The notes beneath the pieces were generated by a model, which made no database searches, had not been told where the DNA came from, and was given only the letters and a program-made list of their open reading frames with translations. From Marichromatium purpuratum 984 (lineage in GTDB: Bacteria; Pseudomonadota; Gammaproteobacteria; Chromatiales; Chromatiaceae), in assembly GCF_000224005.2 (NCBI RefSeq), contig NZ_CP007031.1:1641001-1705000 (forward strand): a stretch of 64,000 bases of DNA, written 5' to 3'. The position numbers and the translations under genes are program-made. How positions within the stretch are numbered: the first letter of the stretch is position 1; every line of letters starts with the position of its first letter. Below are positions 49,609 to 61,041 of this stretch, piece after piece.

Positions 49609-50036
49609 TCCATTGCGAGATTGAATGGCTAAAGGTGATTGGTTTTTAAGGCTTTCTTAATCTAGAGCAACTGTTTCCGCGCTAAATCCTCAGTTTAGCA
49701 ATCATCATGCCGCTGTTTTCTGATTTGCAGTGGGTGTGTTTTCTGGAAAGGGAAATATTCTATACAGATTTCTGGAGCGCCTATGCGCAGATCATCCCTA
49801 TACGCCGACATTTCCCTCAGTGCGAAAACACAAGAGAAAACCAACCGCGTCGAACGGTTCGGCAGTACACTCCGGCGGCGTATTTCACGTTTGGTGAGAA
49901 TTTGCTCGCGTTCTCGAAAAACCAGGAAAGCCATCTGGGTGCAATCTGGAGCTTCATTAGTGACTGCGACGCCATAATGTGCGTGTGACTAATTGCGGGC
50001 GAGCCAAACACGTCGAGCGATTCAGAATCCTGATTG

Positions 50037-51032
50037 TCAGGTCGCTACCAATTTTTTTATCATTATTCCAGAGAATGATCCGGGATTGTGGTAGTGGTAA
50101 TTTTCAGCTATAGGTTCCACGCTGCTGGCTTGAGCAGGATGAATCAATGAGGCTACTGGAGAAGTTGAAGGGATAAATATTCGTAAATTATTTCGAGGAG
50201 CAGATATAGAAAATTTATTCGACAGAATATATCTGCTTACATCGAAGCTAAGAGGGCCAAGCTTTGATTTGATGTGCTTTTCAATAGAATTGATGTTCTC
50301 ATTAACCCAGTCGCGCAAATCGTCAGCAGCCCTCAAAACCATATTAGATTTATGGGTTTCATTTAACCCTGTTCCGGCGGTGGTAATTCCTCCTCCGGGG
50401 CCTAGATAGATATCATTTCCTATTTTAATGAGGCTATTGATATAAGCTTCGCGCAAAGACCTTATGTCTGCATCTGCGGGTTCGCGTGAGAGTTCCAAAT
50501 CACGTTTTAGTCTCCATGGTTCTAATAGGTGAGGCCAGTTATTATAGACTATTTTAAGTACTGATTTTTTTGCCCATGAGGTGTGGTCGAATACTCCTAT
50601 TATATGGGCTTTTTCATCAGTTATAAAAGCAAATAATATTTCCTTGTGCCCTTGGATTAGGCCTTTGTTTTTTCCTGTGAGAATTTCTTTTGTTCCAAGG
50701 TGTATATGATGTATGCCCCAGTCAAGAAGCATTGGGTCTATGTAGTTTGTTTTTTTTGCTTGTCGTCTACTGCATCGAGGTGTTAGGTCATCACCCCTCT
50801 CAATTTCTGAAACAACTTGTTTGTATCCATTGATACGGCTCTGTGGGCAGTTGAAACCTTTTGCGACTTCGACGGCTCTAGGTGTTGGTGGAATTCGATT
50901 CCTTAGAATGTTAAAAACTTGAGAAAGTCGATAAGAAGCCTCGCATTTGCCAGATGGCTTGTATCCAAGTCGAGATATAGCTCTATTGCTCCAAATCAGG
51001 ATGTCTTTCTCAAAATCAAAGCTCATGCGCAT
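50037..51032 (-). CDS. Unrecognised 331-residue protein inserted in the ATPase operon
   Basis: 331 residues (MRMSFDFEKDILIWSNRAIS) that I cannot assign to a family. No signal peptide or membrane helix is seen. A basic N-terminal part (RRQAKKTN, ~90) precedes a striking block: LLDWGIHHIHLG, then EILFAFITDEKAHIIGVFDH, then SWAKKSVLKIVYNNWPHLLE. The clustered HHIHLG and DH residues could form a metal or nuclease-type active site, but this is speculation. A Ser/Pro-rich C-terminal tail follows. The gene is strongly AT-rich compared with its neighbours, points the same way as the ATPase operon and lies exactly between the A and B genes. Possible roles include a toxin or phage-defence effector; nothing here proves either. 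Confidence 0.7.
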   Translation of the reverse strand: MRMSFDFEKDILIWSNRAISRLGYKPSGKCEASYRLSQVFNILRNRIPPTPRAVEVAKGFNCPQSRINGYKQVVSEIERGDDLTPRCSRRQAKKTNYIDPMLLDWGIHHIHLGTKEILTGKNKGLIQGHKEILFAFITDEKAHIIGVFDHTSWAKKSVLKIVYNNWPHLLEPWRLKRDLELSREPADADIRSLREAYINSLIKIGNDIYLGPGGGITTAGTGLNETHKSNMVLRAADDLRDWVNENINSIEKHIKSKLGPLSFDVSRYILSNKFSISAPRNNLRIFIPSTSPVASLIHPAQASSVEPIAENYHYHNPGSFSGIMIKKLVAT

Positions 51033-51151
51033 AATCTCTAGTTACAATCTTGGTGTCTTATAGGGTATTGGAGTGAAATAATAAGTGTGATACTGGATTG
51101 ATATTAGAGATGTCAGAGCTAGGTGGAAATTTAATGCCGAATTTCTGCTCC

Positions 51152-52943
<1,792 letters not shown>

Positions 52944-52951
<8 letters not shown>

Positions 52952-53585
52952 TGAACAGGTTGGCGGTATCGAGCCCGTTGGGGAGCAGGCGTTCGAGGAT
53001 CACGCGCTGGATCTCGGGGCGCAGCCGTTCGAGCCGACCGGCATGGGTGTCGTCGATCCGCACCCGCCCCTCGGCGTCGCTGACCCGCACCCCGCCGAGG
53101 GCGGTGATCGGCTCCTCGACCAGCTCGGCCTCGCGCCCCTCGGGTAGCGCCTCGAGGATCGCCGCCCAGCGCTCGCGCAGCAGCACCAGGTCGTGGGCGT
53201 TGGCCTCGACGCGCAGCCGCGGCTGCTCGATCAGCCCGGCATCGCGCACGATCAGCGTCGCGAGCCAGTCGCCATAGGTGTCGCGCTCGGCGATGAAGGC
53301 GCGCATCCGCTCCTCGAGGCCGCGCTCGACGGCCTGCATCAGGTTCCAGCGCACCCGGTCGAGATGGGTCTGGAGCTTCAGCTCGCTGGCCTGGACCTGT
53401 TGGCGGAAGCTGCGTTCGGCCAGGGCGCGGGCGACCTGCTCCTCGTGTTGCTCGCGCGCGCGCAGCCGCTCGGCGGCCTCGCGCAGGATGGTGTCGCGAC
53501 GGCTGGCGGCGCGCGCCCGGTACTCGGCGGCGAGGCGCTCGGCGCGCGCGAGGATCGCCTGTTCGAGTTCATCGACCTGGGTCAT
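52944..53585 (-). CDS. A/V-type ATPase subunit E
   Basis: 213 residues from the start at 53585 (MTQVDELEQAILARAERLAA). A long N-terminal helix rich in Glu, Arg and Ala is followed by a globular C-terminal half, matching the peripheral stalk subunit E. GEARVRIDDTHAGRLERLRP-like segments resemble the C-terminal family region. It overlaps the F gene start and the A gene end, which supports the coupling expected in one operon. Confidence 0.88.
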
Positions 53586-53946
53586 GTCGTTGCTCCGTCT
53601 CGTCGTCCGGCGCTGCGCCGAACAGCGCATCGAGCCGATCGGCCACCGCGCTGGACAGACGCGGTGGCTCGGCGCCGAGCGCGGGCACCGCGACCACCAC
53701 GATGCGTCCGCCCTCGCGGCGGATGCGCTGCAGGCTGGGGATGTCCGCGGCCATCAGCGCGTCGTCGACCACCACCAGCGCCTTGGCCCGCGCGCGCAGC
53801 AGCCCGCGCAGCAGGCGCTCGACGGTCTCCGGGGCGGGGTTCTCGTGGGCCTCGAAGCCGATCAACCGGAAGCCGTCGGCGAGCCGCTCGTCACCGATGA
53901 ACACGAGCCGCGCCGGGGTGGCGGTCTCGGTGCTGGGGGTGTCCAT
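53569..53946 (-). CDS. A/V-type ATPase subunit F
   Basis: 125 residues. RLVFIGDERLADGFRLIGFE is the typical subunit F start, followed by ALVVVDDALMAA and VVVAVPALG. This is a small Rossmann-like regulator at the stalk. It sits between the proteolipid K gene and E, overlapping the start of E by 17 bases. Confidence 0.88.
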   Translation of the reverse strand: MDTPSTETATPARLVFIGDERLADGFRLIGFEAHENPAPETVERLLRGLLRARAKALVVVDDALMAADIPSLQRIRREGGRIVVVAVPALGAEPPRLSSAVADRLDALFGAAPDDETEQRHDPGR

Positions 53947-53953
53947 GCCGCGC

Positions 53954-54403
53954 TCAGATCTTGTTGATGAGCAGGATCGAGACCACCAGCCCGTAGATGG
54001 CGATGCCCTCGGCCAGACCGAGATAGATCAGGGTGCGCCCGAGGTTCTCCGGCTTCTCGGTGATCGCCGCCAGCGAGGCCGCGCCGATCGGGCCGACGGC
54101 GATGCCGGCGCCGATGGTCGAGATCGCGGTGGGGATACCGGCACCGATGATCGCCAGCCCCATGCCGAGGCTGATCTCGGGCGCGGCGGTCTCGGCGAGG
54201 GTCTCGGTGGCGGCCAGGGCGTCGTTGAGCCCGAGCACGAGCAGCCCGAGCTGGGCGCCGACGAAGACCACCAGCTGGGTGCCGAGCGCCGGGCGGAACC
54301 AGTCACGGAGCCGGGCGCTGGCGCGGGGGCGCAGCTCCAGCACCAGTCCGGTGAGGATCAGGCCGAGGATGGCCAGGGTCATGAGGGCGACGAGCCAATA
54401 CAT
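53954..54403 (-). CDS. A/V-type ATPase proteolipid subunit K (c-ring)
   Basis: 149 residues. Extra N-terminal hydrophobic segments (VALMTLAILGLILTGLVLEL; LVVFVGAQLGLLVLGL) are followed by a c-subunit hairpin: GMGLAIIGAGIPTAISTIGA and LGLAEGIAIYGLVVSILLI. The Glu in GLAEG is the ion carrier. The residue after it is Gly, not Ser/Thr, and the first helix has Val where Na+-type rings have Gln, so proton coupling is more likely. Confidence 0.9.
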   Translation of the reverse strand: MYWLVALMTLAILGLILTGLVLELRPRASARLRDWFRPALGTQLVVFVGAQLGLLVLGLNDALAATETLAETAAPEISLGMGLAIIGAGIPTAISTIGAGIAVGPIGAASLAAITEKPENLGRTLIYLGLAEGIAIYGLVVSILLINKI

Positions 54404-54436
54404 GTGACGCTCCTGATATGGTGGATGGTGCCGGGG

Positions 54437-56323
54437 TCAGTCACGCGGCAGGCGCAGTGGCGCGAAGGCGTGTCCGTCCCCGGAGAAATAACGCGAGAAC
54501 CCCTCGTAGTACTGCAGTCGCATCACCTGGATCATCACGATCCCGCCCTCGAGCACGATGATGAAGAGGTTGCCGAGGACCAGGGTGATGAGGTGACCGA
54601 CCTCGCCGAGCATCCCGGCGAGGGTGTAGACGGCGATGGCGAGCGCGACATGGTTGAGCCCGAAGGCGGCGACGCGGAGGAAGGAGAGGGTGTTGGAGAC
54701 ATAGCCGATCACCGTCTCCAGGGTGGCGATGAAGACCACCAGCGCGCGCTCGATCAGCGGGCCCTGTTGCTCGCGCCAGCTCGCCCAGGCCAGGGTGGCG
54801 AGGGCGAGCCCGGCGATGGTCGCCGGCCAGGGGGCGAGGGCGCCGTCCTCGGCGAGTCCGACCCCGGCGCCGACCAGCGCGAGATAGAACACCAGATTGA
54901 CCGCACCGTGATGCCCGAGCACGGCGTCGCGCCAGCGCCCGACGGCCACCCGGTTGTAGATCGCCAGCGCACAGGCGAGGGTGATGAACCCCACCCCCCA
55001 GAGGAGCGCCAGGGTGAGCATCCGCAGCGGATCGGTGAGCGGGCTCATCCACAGCGCCGGGATCAGGTGCTCGTTGCCGAAGACGCTGCCGAAGACCAGT
55101 CCGAAGACCATCGACGACAACCCGGCGAGCAGTCCGAAGGGCCAGAAGCGCCCGAGCCGTCGGCGCAGCAGCCAGGCGGCGAGCGCGATCACCGCGCCCT
55201 GACCGAGGTCGCCGAACATGCTGCCGAACATCAGCAGGAAGGTGACGGCGAACAGCGGCGTAGGGTCGACCTCGCCGTACTCGGGGATGCCGTACTGACC
55301 GACCAGGGTGGCGAAGGGGCTGAGTAGCCGGTTGCGGGTGAGCGCCGTGGGCACCAGTCGATGTTCGTCGGTGCGTGGGGCGCGCGTACTCAGATCGAAA
55401 GGGTGTGAGAGCCTTTGGTGTAGTTGTCGCGCGAGATCCTCGACCGCGCGCGCCGGTACCCAGCCGGCGAGATGGGCGAGCGGTCCGCTGGCGCGCAGCG
55501 CCGGGTCGAGCGCGATCAGCGGGGCGGCGAGCAGCAGGGTCTGCTGCGCGGCGAGCAGCTGCTCGCGATGGTCGGCGCCCCACTCGGCAAGCTCGCGTTC
55601 GAGCGCGGCGCGGCGTCGGGCGATGTCGGCGCTGCGCGTCTCGAGCTGCTGGCGTACCCGCGCCGGTTCGCGATCGAGTTCGACCGGGATCGGCAGCGCC
55701 TGGAAGCCGGCGGCGGCGAGCACCTGAGGCAAAGATTCTGGAGCGGCATCGCTGGGACCGACGATCACCACATGGGTCTGGTCGCCACGCTGCATGTAGA
55801 CGTGGACCAGATAGTGGGCGAGTCCGAGCGCACCGCCGAGCTGGGCGAGGTTCTCGCGCGGCAACATGCCGACATGGATGTCGAGGAAGCGGGTGTTGTT
55901 GCGCAGCACCGCCAGATCGATGTCGAGCGCGGCGAAGTTGGCGAGCGCGGCCTGGTGCTCGGCGACCAGTCGCGCCTCGTCGTCGAGCTGGCGCAGGCGC
56001 TCGGCGTGGGCCGAGGCGGTCTGCCACAGCTCGCCGAGCCACTGATCGAGCACGGCCAGGGACTCGGGCTCGATCACCCGAGGCCGGTCGATGTGCTGCG
56101 GCAGCGCGAGGTCGAGCAGCTTGGCGAGCTTGTCGAGCCGCTGTCGGGCACGTTCGTGATGGCGGCGATAGTCGCGTGCCGGGGCGGTGCCGAGGCGCGC
56201 CTCGTCCGGGTCGCGCGCGTCGGGGTGGAAGTGACCGGTCTCGGCGAGCGCGAGCGAGGCGGCGGGCAGGTCCTCGGCGAGGACCAGCAGGCGGACGTGT
56301 TTCATCGCCGTGGGCGAGAGCAT
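54437..56323 (-). CDS. A/V-type ATPase subunit I (a-subunit)
   Basis: 628 residues from the start at 56323 overlapping the C gene stop (TGATG); ATG 56305 is the alternative. The N-terminal half is a soluble coiled-coil stalk (HHERARQRLDKLAKLLDLAL). The C-terminal half has about seven or eight membrane helices with GQYGIPEYGEVDPTPLFAVT, FGSMFGDLGQGAVIALAA and LSFLRVAAFGLNHVALAIAV. The last carries the conserved Arg that faces the c-ring. Confidence 0.93.
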   Translation of the reverse strand: MLSPTAMKHVRLLVLAEDLPAASLALAETGHFHPDARDPDEARLGTAPARDYRRHHERARQRLDKLAKLLDLALPQHIDRPRVIEPESLAVLDQWLGELWQTASAHAERLRQLDDEARLVAEHQAALANFAALDIDLAVLRNNTRFLDIHVGMLPRENLAQLGGALGLAHYLVHVYMQRGDQTHVVIVGPSDAAPESLPQVLAAAGFQALPIPVELDREPARVRQQLETRSADIARRRAALERELAEWGADHREQLLAAQQTLLLAAPLIALDPALRASGPLAHLAGWVPARAVEDLARQLHQRLSHPFDLSTRAPRTDEHRLVPTALTRNRLLSPFATLVGQYGIPEYGEVDPTPLFAVTFLLMFGSMFGDLGQGAVIALAAWLLRRRLGRFWPFGLLAGLSSMVFGLVFGSVFGNEHLIPALWMSPLTDPLRMLTLALLWGVGFITLACALAIYNRVAVGRWRDAVLGHHGAVNLVFYLALVGAGVGLAEDGALAPWPATIAGLALATLAWASWREQQGPLIERALVVFIATLETVIGYVSNTLSFLRVAAFGLNHVALAIAVYTLAGMLGEVGHLITLVLGNLFIIVLEGGIVMIQVMRLQYYEGFSRYFSGDGHAFAPLRLPRD

Positions 56324-57396
56324 CAGGCCTCCTCCCGCCGGGCACAGGCCGCGGCGCGCCAGGTACAGCCCGAGGGCGCACGCTCGAGCGCTGCGTCGAT
56401 GGTGTGCTGGGCGAGACCGAGCAGACGCCCCTGGATGATGGCGAACAGCCTCAGCAGGTCGGTCTCGCGCAGCATCAGATAGGCCAGCGCGCGTGCTGGC
56501 GCCGAGTCGCCGTGGGCGAGCAGGGCGCGGGCGATGGTGGCGCTGTGGATGTTGACGCGTCGCTGCACCTCGGCGATGTCGTCGCTGCCGGCGAGCTGAC
56601 CGGCGAGCGGCGCGGGCAGGGCCTCGATGACCGGCTCGAGCCCGTCGAGCGCGACCAGGCGCAGCAGTCGCTCGCGTCCGAGCAGTCCGGTCGAGGGCAC
56701 CAGCCAGTAGAAGGTCTCGGAGGGTGAGAGTCCGTAGCAGAGCCGGAAGCGCAGCAGCCACAGCAGGTCGACGCGGTCGAGCGCGGCGCCGATCAGGCGT
56801 CTGAGCGCGGTGCCGTGCGGTGCGCCGAAGGTGCGGACGTGGCGCGCCAGCCCGAGGTAGTAGTGCTGGTCGATTGCCGCCTCGAGGGCGAAGGATTCGC
56901 GGCGCCGGGCATAGACCTCGCGTGCCTGGCGGGCGATCTGGCGGTAGGGACCGGTCTCGAGCTGGCGCAGCAGCTCCTCGACGCTCTCGGCGCGGAACAG
57001 GGTATGGATCGGCAGTCGGATCGGGGCGGGCAGGTCGAACAGTTGCTCGGCGATGGTCTCGGCCTCGAGCGCATGGAGCTTGCCGCGCAGCAGGGTCTTG
57101 AGGTTGTAGAGCGCGTACTTGCGCCCCCAGGCGAGCATCAGCTCGCGCTCGTCGCCCTGCAGTGGTCGGATCAGCACCTGCAGCTCGGCGAGCAGCTGGT
57201 GGACCAGCGCCTGCTCGATGGCGCGGCTGCGCGCGCGCGGCGACGGTGCGGCGTCGAGCAGGGCGTCGAGCCCGAGCTGGTCGACCAGGGCGCTCAGCGG
57301 CAGGGTGGCGAGTCGATCAATGGTGTCGGGGTCATGCAGCCCTGTGGCCATCATCGAGACCCGGGCGTCGAGATAGGCGTGATCGGCATCGGCCAT
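56323..57396 (-). CDS. A/V-type ATPase subunit C
   Basis: 357 residues. DHAYLDARVSMMATGLHDPD and ALYNLKTLLRGKLHALEAET are typical of subunit C (the d-like socket joining rotor shaft to the c-ring). FYWLVPSTGLLGRERLLRLV appears in the middle. Ends in a Cys/Arg-rich tail (ACARREEA). It is 9 bases downstream of the small first gene. Confidence 0.9.
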   Translation of the reverse strand: MADADHAYLDARVSMMATGLHDPDTIDRLATLPLSALVDQLGLDALLDAAPSPRARSRAIEQALVHQLLAELQVLIRPLQGDERELMLAWGRKYALYNLKTLLRGKLHALEAETIAEQLFDLPAPIRLPIHTLFRAESVEELLRQLETGPYRQIARQAREVYARRRESFALEAAIDQHYYLGLARHVRTFGAPHGTALRRLIGAALDRVDLLWLLRFRLCYGLSPSETFYWLVPSTGLLGRERLLRLVALDGLEPVIEALPAPLAGQLAGSDDIAEVQRRVNIHSATIARALLAHGDSAPARALAYLMLRETDLLRLFAIIQGRLLGLAQHTIDAALERAPSGCTWRAAACARREEA

Positions 57397-57405
57397 GACG
57401 CGGGG

Positions 57406-57723
57406 TCAGCGGCTGGTGTCGATCAGGACCTGGAAAGCGGCTTCGAGTGCCTCTGTCTCGCGCTGCTCGGCCTGATCGCGCAGGTGGACGTGACGCTCGT
57501 CATAACGGCGTCGCAGCTGGGCGATGCTCTGTTCGGCGCGCTCGCCGGCCTTGGCGATGAAGCCCTGGCGCAGTTCCGGGATCCGGGCGGTGAAGCGCGC
57601 CTGCTCGGCGTGGACCTCGGCCATCGCCTGGTCGACGATCCGTCCCTGTTCGGTCTCGGCCTGCTGGGCGAGCCGCTCGGCCCGCATCTCGACATCGAGC
57701 AGTCGCTTGAGGGTGTCATCCAT
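57406..57723 (-). CDS. A/V-type ATPase peripheral stalk subunit (G/H-like)
   Basis: 105 residues, almost entirely one long charged helix (MDDTLKRLLDVEMRAERLAQ; EQRETEALEAAFQVLIDTSR). Such proteins form the coiled coil with subunit E in the peripheral stalk. No other feature is visible, so the call leans on its place as first gene of the operon. Confidence 0.75.
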   Translation of the reverse strand: MDDTLKRLLDVEMRAERLAQQAETEQGRIVDQAMAEVHAEQARFTARIPELRQGFIAKAGERAEQSIAQLRRRYDERHVHLRDQAEQRETEALEAAFQVLIDTSR

Positions 57724-57774
57724 CGGTCGCGCTCTCGGTTGGTCTGGGCATTCGCGACCCTAGCTTACGCGAAA

Positions 57775-57808
57775 GACGCCGGCGATGGCGCGGACCATCG
57801 TCGGCGTC
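57775..57808 (-). terminator. Terminator between the taxis receptors and the ATPase operon
   Basis: 14-base arms (GACGCCG.CGATGG and CCATCG.CGGCGTC, one mismatch) with a six-base loop are followed on the minus strand by TTTCGCG. Located 10 bases after the receptor gene stop, it should end that transcript. The ATPase promoter must lie in the remaining ~50 bases. Confidence 0.65.
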
Positions 57809-57818
57809 TTGCGCCAGG

Positions 57819-59450
57819 TCAGCCGCGCTGCCCGCCCGCCGAGCCGTTCAGACGGACCTCGTCGGTCATGCAGATCCGATGACTCCAGAACTGCTCGGCG
57901 AGCACCCGCAGCTCCTCGGCGAGGGTGGCCAGCATCTCGGCGGTATGCTCGATCTCGCCGGTGGTCGTGGCGTTACCGTCGGCCGACTGGCGGATATTGG
58001 TGACGCTGCGGTTGATTTCCTCGCTGACCGCACTCTGTTCCTCGACGGCGGTGGCGATCTGGGTGGTCATGTCGGTGATCTGCTGCACGCTGGCGGCGAT
58101 CGACTCGAGCGCGCCACCGGCCTCGCGCGCCTGGGTGACGCTCTGCTCGGCCTGGGCGCGGCTGCCGTGCATCACCTCGACCGAGGCGCGCGCGCCGGCC
58201 TGCAACTTCTCGATCATCGTCTGGATCTCGGTGGTCGATTGCTGGGTGCGGTTGGCGAGGTTGCGCACCTCGTCGGCGACCACCGCGAAGCCGCGCCCGG
58301 CTTCGCCGGCGCGGGCCGCTTCGATCGCGGCGTTGAGCGCGAGCAGGTTGGTCTGCTCGGCGATGCCGCGGATGACGTCGAGCACGGCGCTGATCTCATC
58401 GCTGTGCTGCTCGAGGGTGTGGATCACCGCAGCGGCGTTTTCGACCTCGTCGGAGAGGCGTGCGATGGCCTCGCGGGTGTCGATGGTGACACGCTTGCCG
58501 TCGCGCGCAGCGCTGTCAGCGGTGTCGGCGCTGTCGGCGGTGTGCTGAGCGTTGCGCGCGACCTCGCGCACGGTGGCGCTCATCTCCTCGATGGCGGTGG
58601 CCACCAGATCGGTCTGCGACTGCTGATTGAGGATGGCCGCGCGCAGCTCGGTGATGGTCTCGACTGCGGCCTCGGCCTGACGCGAGAGCTTGGCCGCGTT
58701 ATCGGAGATCCGCACCGCCGCCGAGCGGCTCTCGGTGCGCAGCATGCGCATCGCCAGGGTGATGGCACCGTACTCGGTGTTGTTGCCGGTATAGAGGTAC
58801 TGTGCGGTGGGGTCGTCGATGACCTGGCGTGCCCGCGCGTCGAGGCGCGCCAGCGGGCGGGTCTGGAGCCATGCGATCAGGGTACCGGCGACCAGCAGCA
58901 GTGCGATCAGGCCGAGTCCCGGGGCCAGCGGCAGGTTGCTCAACGGCAGGGTGGCGAAAGCCAGGAGCGCGGCGAGCACCAGCCACGCGGTCAATCGCCA
59001 GAACGCCGAGAACCGTGGCAGACGCAGCGCCAGCGGCAGGCGTCCGGCGCGGATCCCGGCATAGAGTCGCTCGGCCTTGTCGACCAGGTCGCGCGCCGGG
59101 CGGATACGCACCGACTGGTACTCGAACACCTTGCCATCGCGCATGATCGGGTTGACGAAGGCGTCGACCCAGTAGTGATCGCCGTTCTTGCAGCGGTTCT
59201 TGACCAGGCCCATCCAGGGGCGCCCTGACTTGATGGTCTGCCACAGCTGGGCGAAGGCCGCCGGTGGCATGTCGGGGTGACGCACCACGTTGTGATTGAA
59301 GCCGACCAGCTCGTCGCGATCGAAGCCGCTGATCTCGACGAAGGTCTCGTTGACATCGGTGACGATGCCCTTGAGGTCGGTGGTCGACATGATGTTGTCG
59401 GTCTCGGCGAAGGAGCGTTCCTTGCCGGTGACGGGGAGGTTGGTTTTCAT
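57819..59450 (-). CDS. Aer-like methyl-accepting energy-taxis receptor (first of a tandem pair)
   Basis: 543 residues from the start at 59450 ([19 protein letters not shown]). The N-terminal PAS domain has [34 protein letters not shown] and [18 protein letters not shown], the FAD-pocket pattern of Aer. Two close membrane helices (~155-200) have no periplasmic loop. A HAMP-like region and a signalling domain follow, with the tip [32 protein letters not shown]. It senses redox or oxygen and passes the signal to CheA/CheW. A tail of ~20 extra residues ([17 protein letters not shown]) follows. Confidence 0.92.
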   Translation of the reverse strand: MKTNLPVTGKERSFAETDNIMSTTDLKGIVTDVNETFVEISGFDRDELVGFNHNVVRHPDMPPAAFAQLWQTIKSGRPWMGLVKNRCKNGDHYWVDAFVNPIMRDGKVFEYQSVRIRPARDLVDKAERLYAGIRAGRLPLALRLPRFSAFWRLTAWLVLAALLAFATLPLSNLPLAPGLGLIALLLVAGTLIAWLQTRPLARLDARARQVIDDPTAQYLYTGNNTEYGAITLAMRMLRTESRSAAVRISDNAAKLSRQAEAAVETITELRAAILNQQSQTDLVATAIEEMSATVREVARNAQHTADSADTADSAARDGKRVTIDTREAIARLSDEVENAAAVIHTLEQHSDEISAVLDVIRGIAEQTNLLALNAAIEAARAGEAGRGFAVVADEVRNLANRTQQSTTEIQTMIEKLQAGARASVEVMHGSRAQAEQSVTQAREAGGALESIAASVQQITDMTTQIATAVEEQSAVSEEINRSVTNIRQSADGNATTTGEIEHTAEMLATLAEELRVLAEQFWSHRICMTDEVRLNGSAGGQRG

Positions 59451-59460
59451 CTTGGAGTCC

Positions 59461-61041
59461 TCAACGCCGATGTTCCCAGAATTGCCGTGCCAGGGTGCGT
59501 AGCTCGCTGGAGAGTTCGACGACCCGGCTGGAGGCCTGCCCGATGGCATGGCTGCCGGCGGCGGTCTGGTCCGCGCCTTGACGGATATCGGTGATGCTGC
59601 GGCTGATCTCCTCGCTGACCGCGCTCTGCTCCTCGACGGCGGTGGCGATCTGGGTGCTCATGTCGGTGATCGACTGGATGCCGCTGGTGATACGCTCGAG
59701 TGCCTCGCCGGCCTCGCGCGCCTGGACGACGCTCTGCTCGGCCTGAGCGCGACTGTTGCCCATGACCTCGACCGACGAGCGGGTACCGGCCTGCAGCTTC
59801 TCGATCATCGCCTGGATCTCGGTGGTCGACTGCTGGGTGCGGTTGGCGAGGTTGCGCACCTCGTCGGCGACCACCGCGAAACCACGCCCGGCCTCGCCGG
59901 CGCGCGCTGCCTCGATCGCGGCGTTGAGCGCGAGCAGGTTGGTCTGCTCGGCGATGCCGCGGATGACGTCGAGCACGGCGCTGATCTCGCCGCTGTGCTG
60001 CTCGAGGGTGTGGATCACCGCAGCGGCCTGCTCGATCTCCTCGGCGAGCCGCCCGATCGAACCGCCGGTGGCGCCCACTACCTCGCCGCCGTTGGAGGCG
60101 TTGGCATCGGCTTCGTGGGCGGTGTCGGCGGTTTGCTGGGCGCTTTGCGCGACCTCGCGCACGCTGGCAGTCATCTCCTCGATGGCGGTGGCCACCTGAT
60201 CGGTCTCCGACTGCTGCTGGAGGATCGCGCCGCGCGCCGACTCCACGGCCTCGACCATGTGTTCGGCCTCGCGCAGCAGTCGCGCCGCCGAGTCATCGAC
60301 GCGTCCCACCGCCGCGCCGCTCTCGGCTTCGAGCATGCGCAGGGCGAACTCGGCCGCGCCGTACTCGTCGCGACGCTGGGTATAGGCGTACTGACTGATG
60401 GGATTGTCGGCCACCATGCGCGCCTGGGCAGCGATGGTGGCGAGCGGACGCGTCTCGATCCAGGCCAGGACCATCGCCGTCAAGGTGAACACCAGCACCG
60501 GCGGTGCGGCCTGGAGCGTGCCGAGTCCGAGCAACGGGGCGGCGGCGAGTACAACGGCACCGAGCAGTGCGATGGTACCGAGCAACCGCCAGCGCGACCG
60601 GGTCATGCCCAGACGCCAGCGCCAGGGACGCCGATCACGCATCAACTCGGCGTAGAAACGCTCGGCTTGCTCGACCCTGGCGCGGCTCGGCTTGGTGCGC
60701 ACCGACTGGTACTCGGTGATGGCGCCGTCGTGGGTGATCGGGGTGACATAAGCACTCACCCAGTAGTGGTCGCCGTTCTTGCAGCGGTTCTTGATCAAGC
60801 CCATCCAGGGGCGCCCGGACTTCAGCGTCCGCCACAGGTCGGCAAAGGCCGCCGGCGGCATGTCGGGATGGCGTACCAAGTTGTGGTTACGCCCGATCAG
60901 TTCGTCCTCGGTGAAACCGGAGATGTCGACGAAGTGGTCGTTGACATAGGTGATGGCGCCCTTCAGATCGGTGGTCGACAGGATATTGGTGTCGTCCGGG
61001 AAGGACACCTCCTGTTGCGTCACTGGATAGTTCTTTTTCAT
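59461..61041 (-). CDS. Aer-like methyl-accepting energy-taxis receptor (second of a tandem pair)
   Basis: 526 residues from the start at 61041 ([20 protein letters not shown]). Same layout as its neighbour: PAS domain ([38 protein letters not shown]), two close membrane helices, and an MCP signalling domain. The hairpin tip region is almost identical in the two genes. It lies 10 bases upstream of the other gene, so they form an operon. The linker and membrane parts differ, suggesting distinct inputs. Confidence 0.92.
   Translation of the reverse strand: MKKNYPVTQQEVSFPDDTNILSTTDLKGAITYVNDHFVDISGFTEDELIGRNHNLVRHPDMPPAAFADLWRTLKSGRPWMGLIKNRCKNGDHYWVSAYVTPITHDGAITEYQSVRTKPSRARVEQAERFYAELMRDRRPWRWRLGMTRSRWRLLGTIALLGAVVLAAAPLLGLGTLQAAPPVLVFTLTAMVLAWIETRPLATIAAQARMVADNPISQYAYTQRRDEYGAAEFALRMLEAESGAAVGRVDDSAARLLREAEHMVEAVESARGAILQQQSETDQVATAIEEMTASVREVAQSAQQTADTAHEADANASNGGEVVGATGGSIGRLAEEIEQAAAVIHTLEQHSGEISAVLDVIRGIAEQTNLLALNAAIEAARAGEAGRGFAVVADEVRNLANRTQQSTTEIQAMIEKLQAGTRSSVEVMGNSRAQAEQSVVQAREAGEALERITSGIQSITDMSTQIATAVEEQSAVSEEISRSITDIRQGADQTAAGSHAIGQASSRVVELSSELRTLARQFWEHRR

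Larger units (their letters stand above)
49425..50036. other. AT-rich spacer within the ATPase operon, without a supported gene
   Basis: 612 bases between the insert gene and subunit B. Open frames of 64-93 residues here (for example 49695-49934 minus) lack ribosome sites and family features. I see only the palindrome and the candidate promoter listed separately. Base composition is AT-rich, like the insert gene, marking it as part of the same foreign segment. Confidence 0.5.

Noticed and set aside
49695-49934. 79-residue minus-strand frame in the operon insert
   Set aside because: No ribosome site and no recognisable features; overlapped by other short frames.
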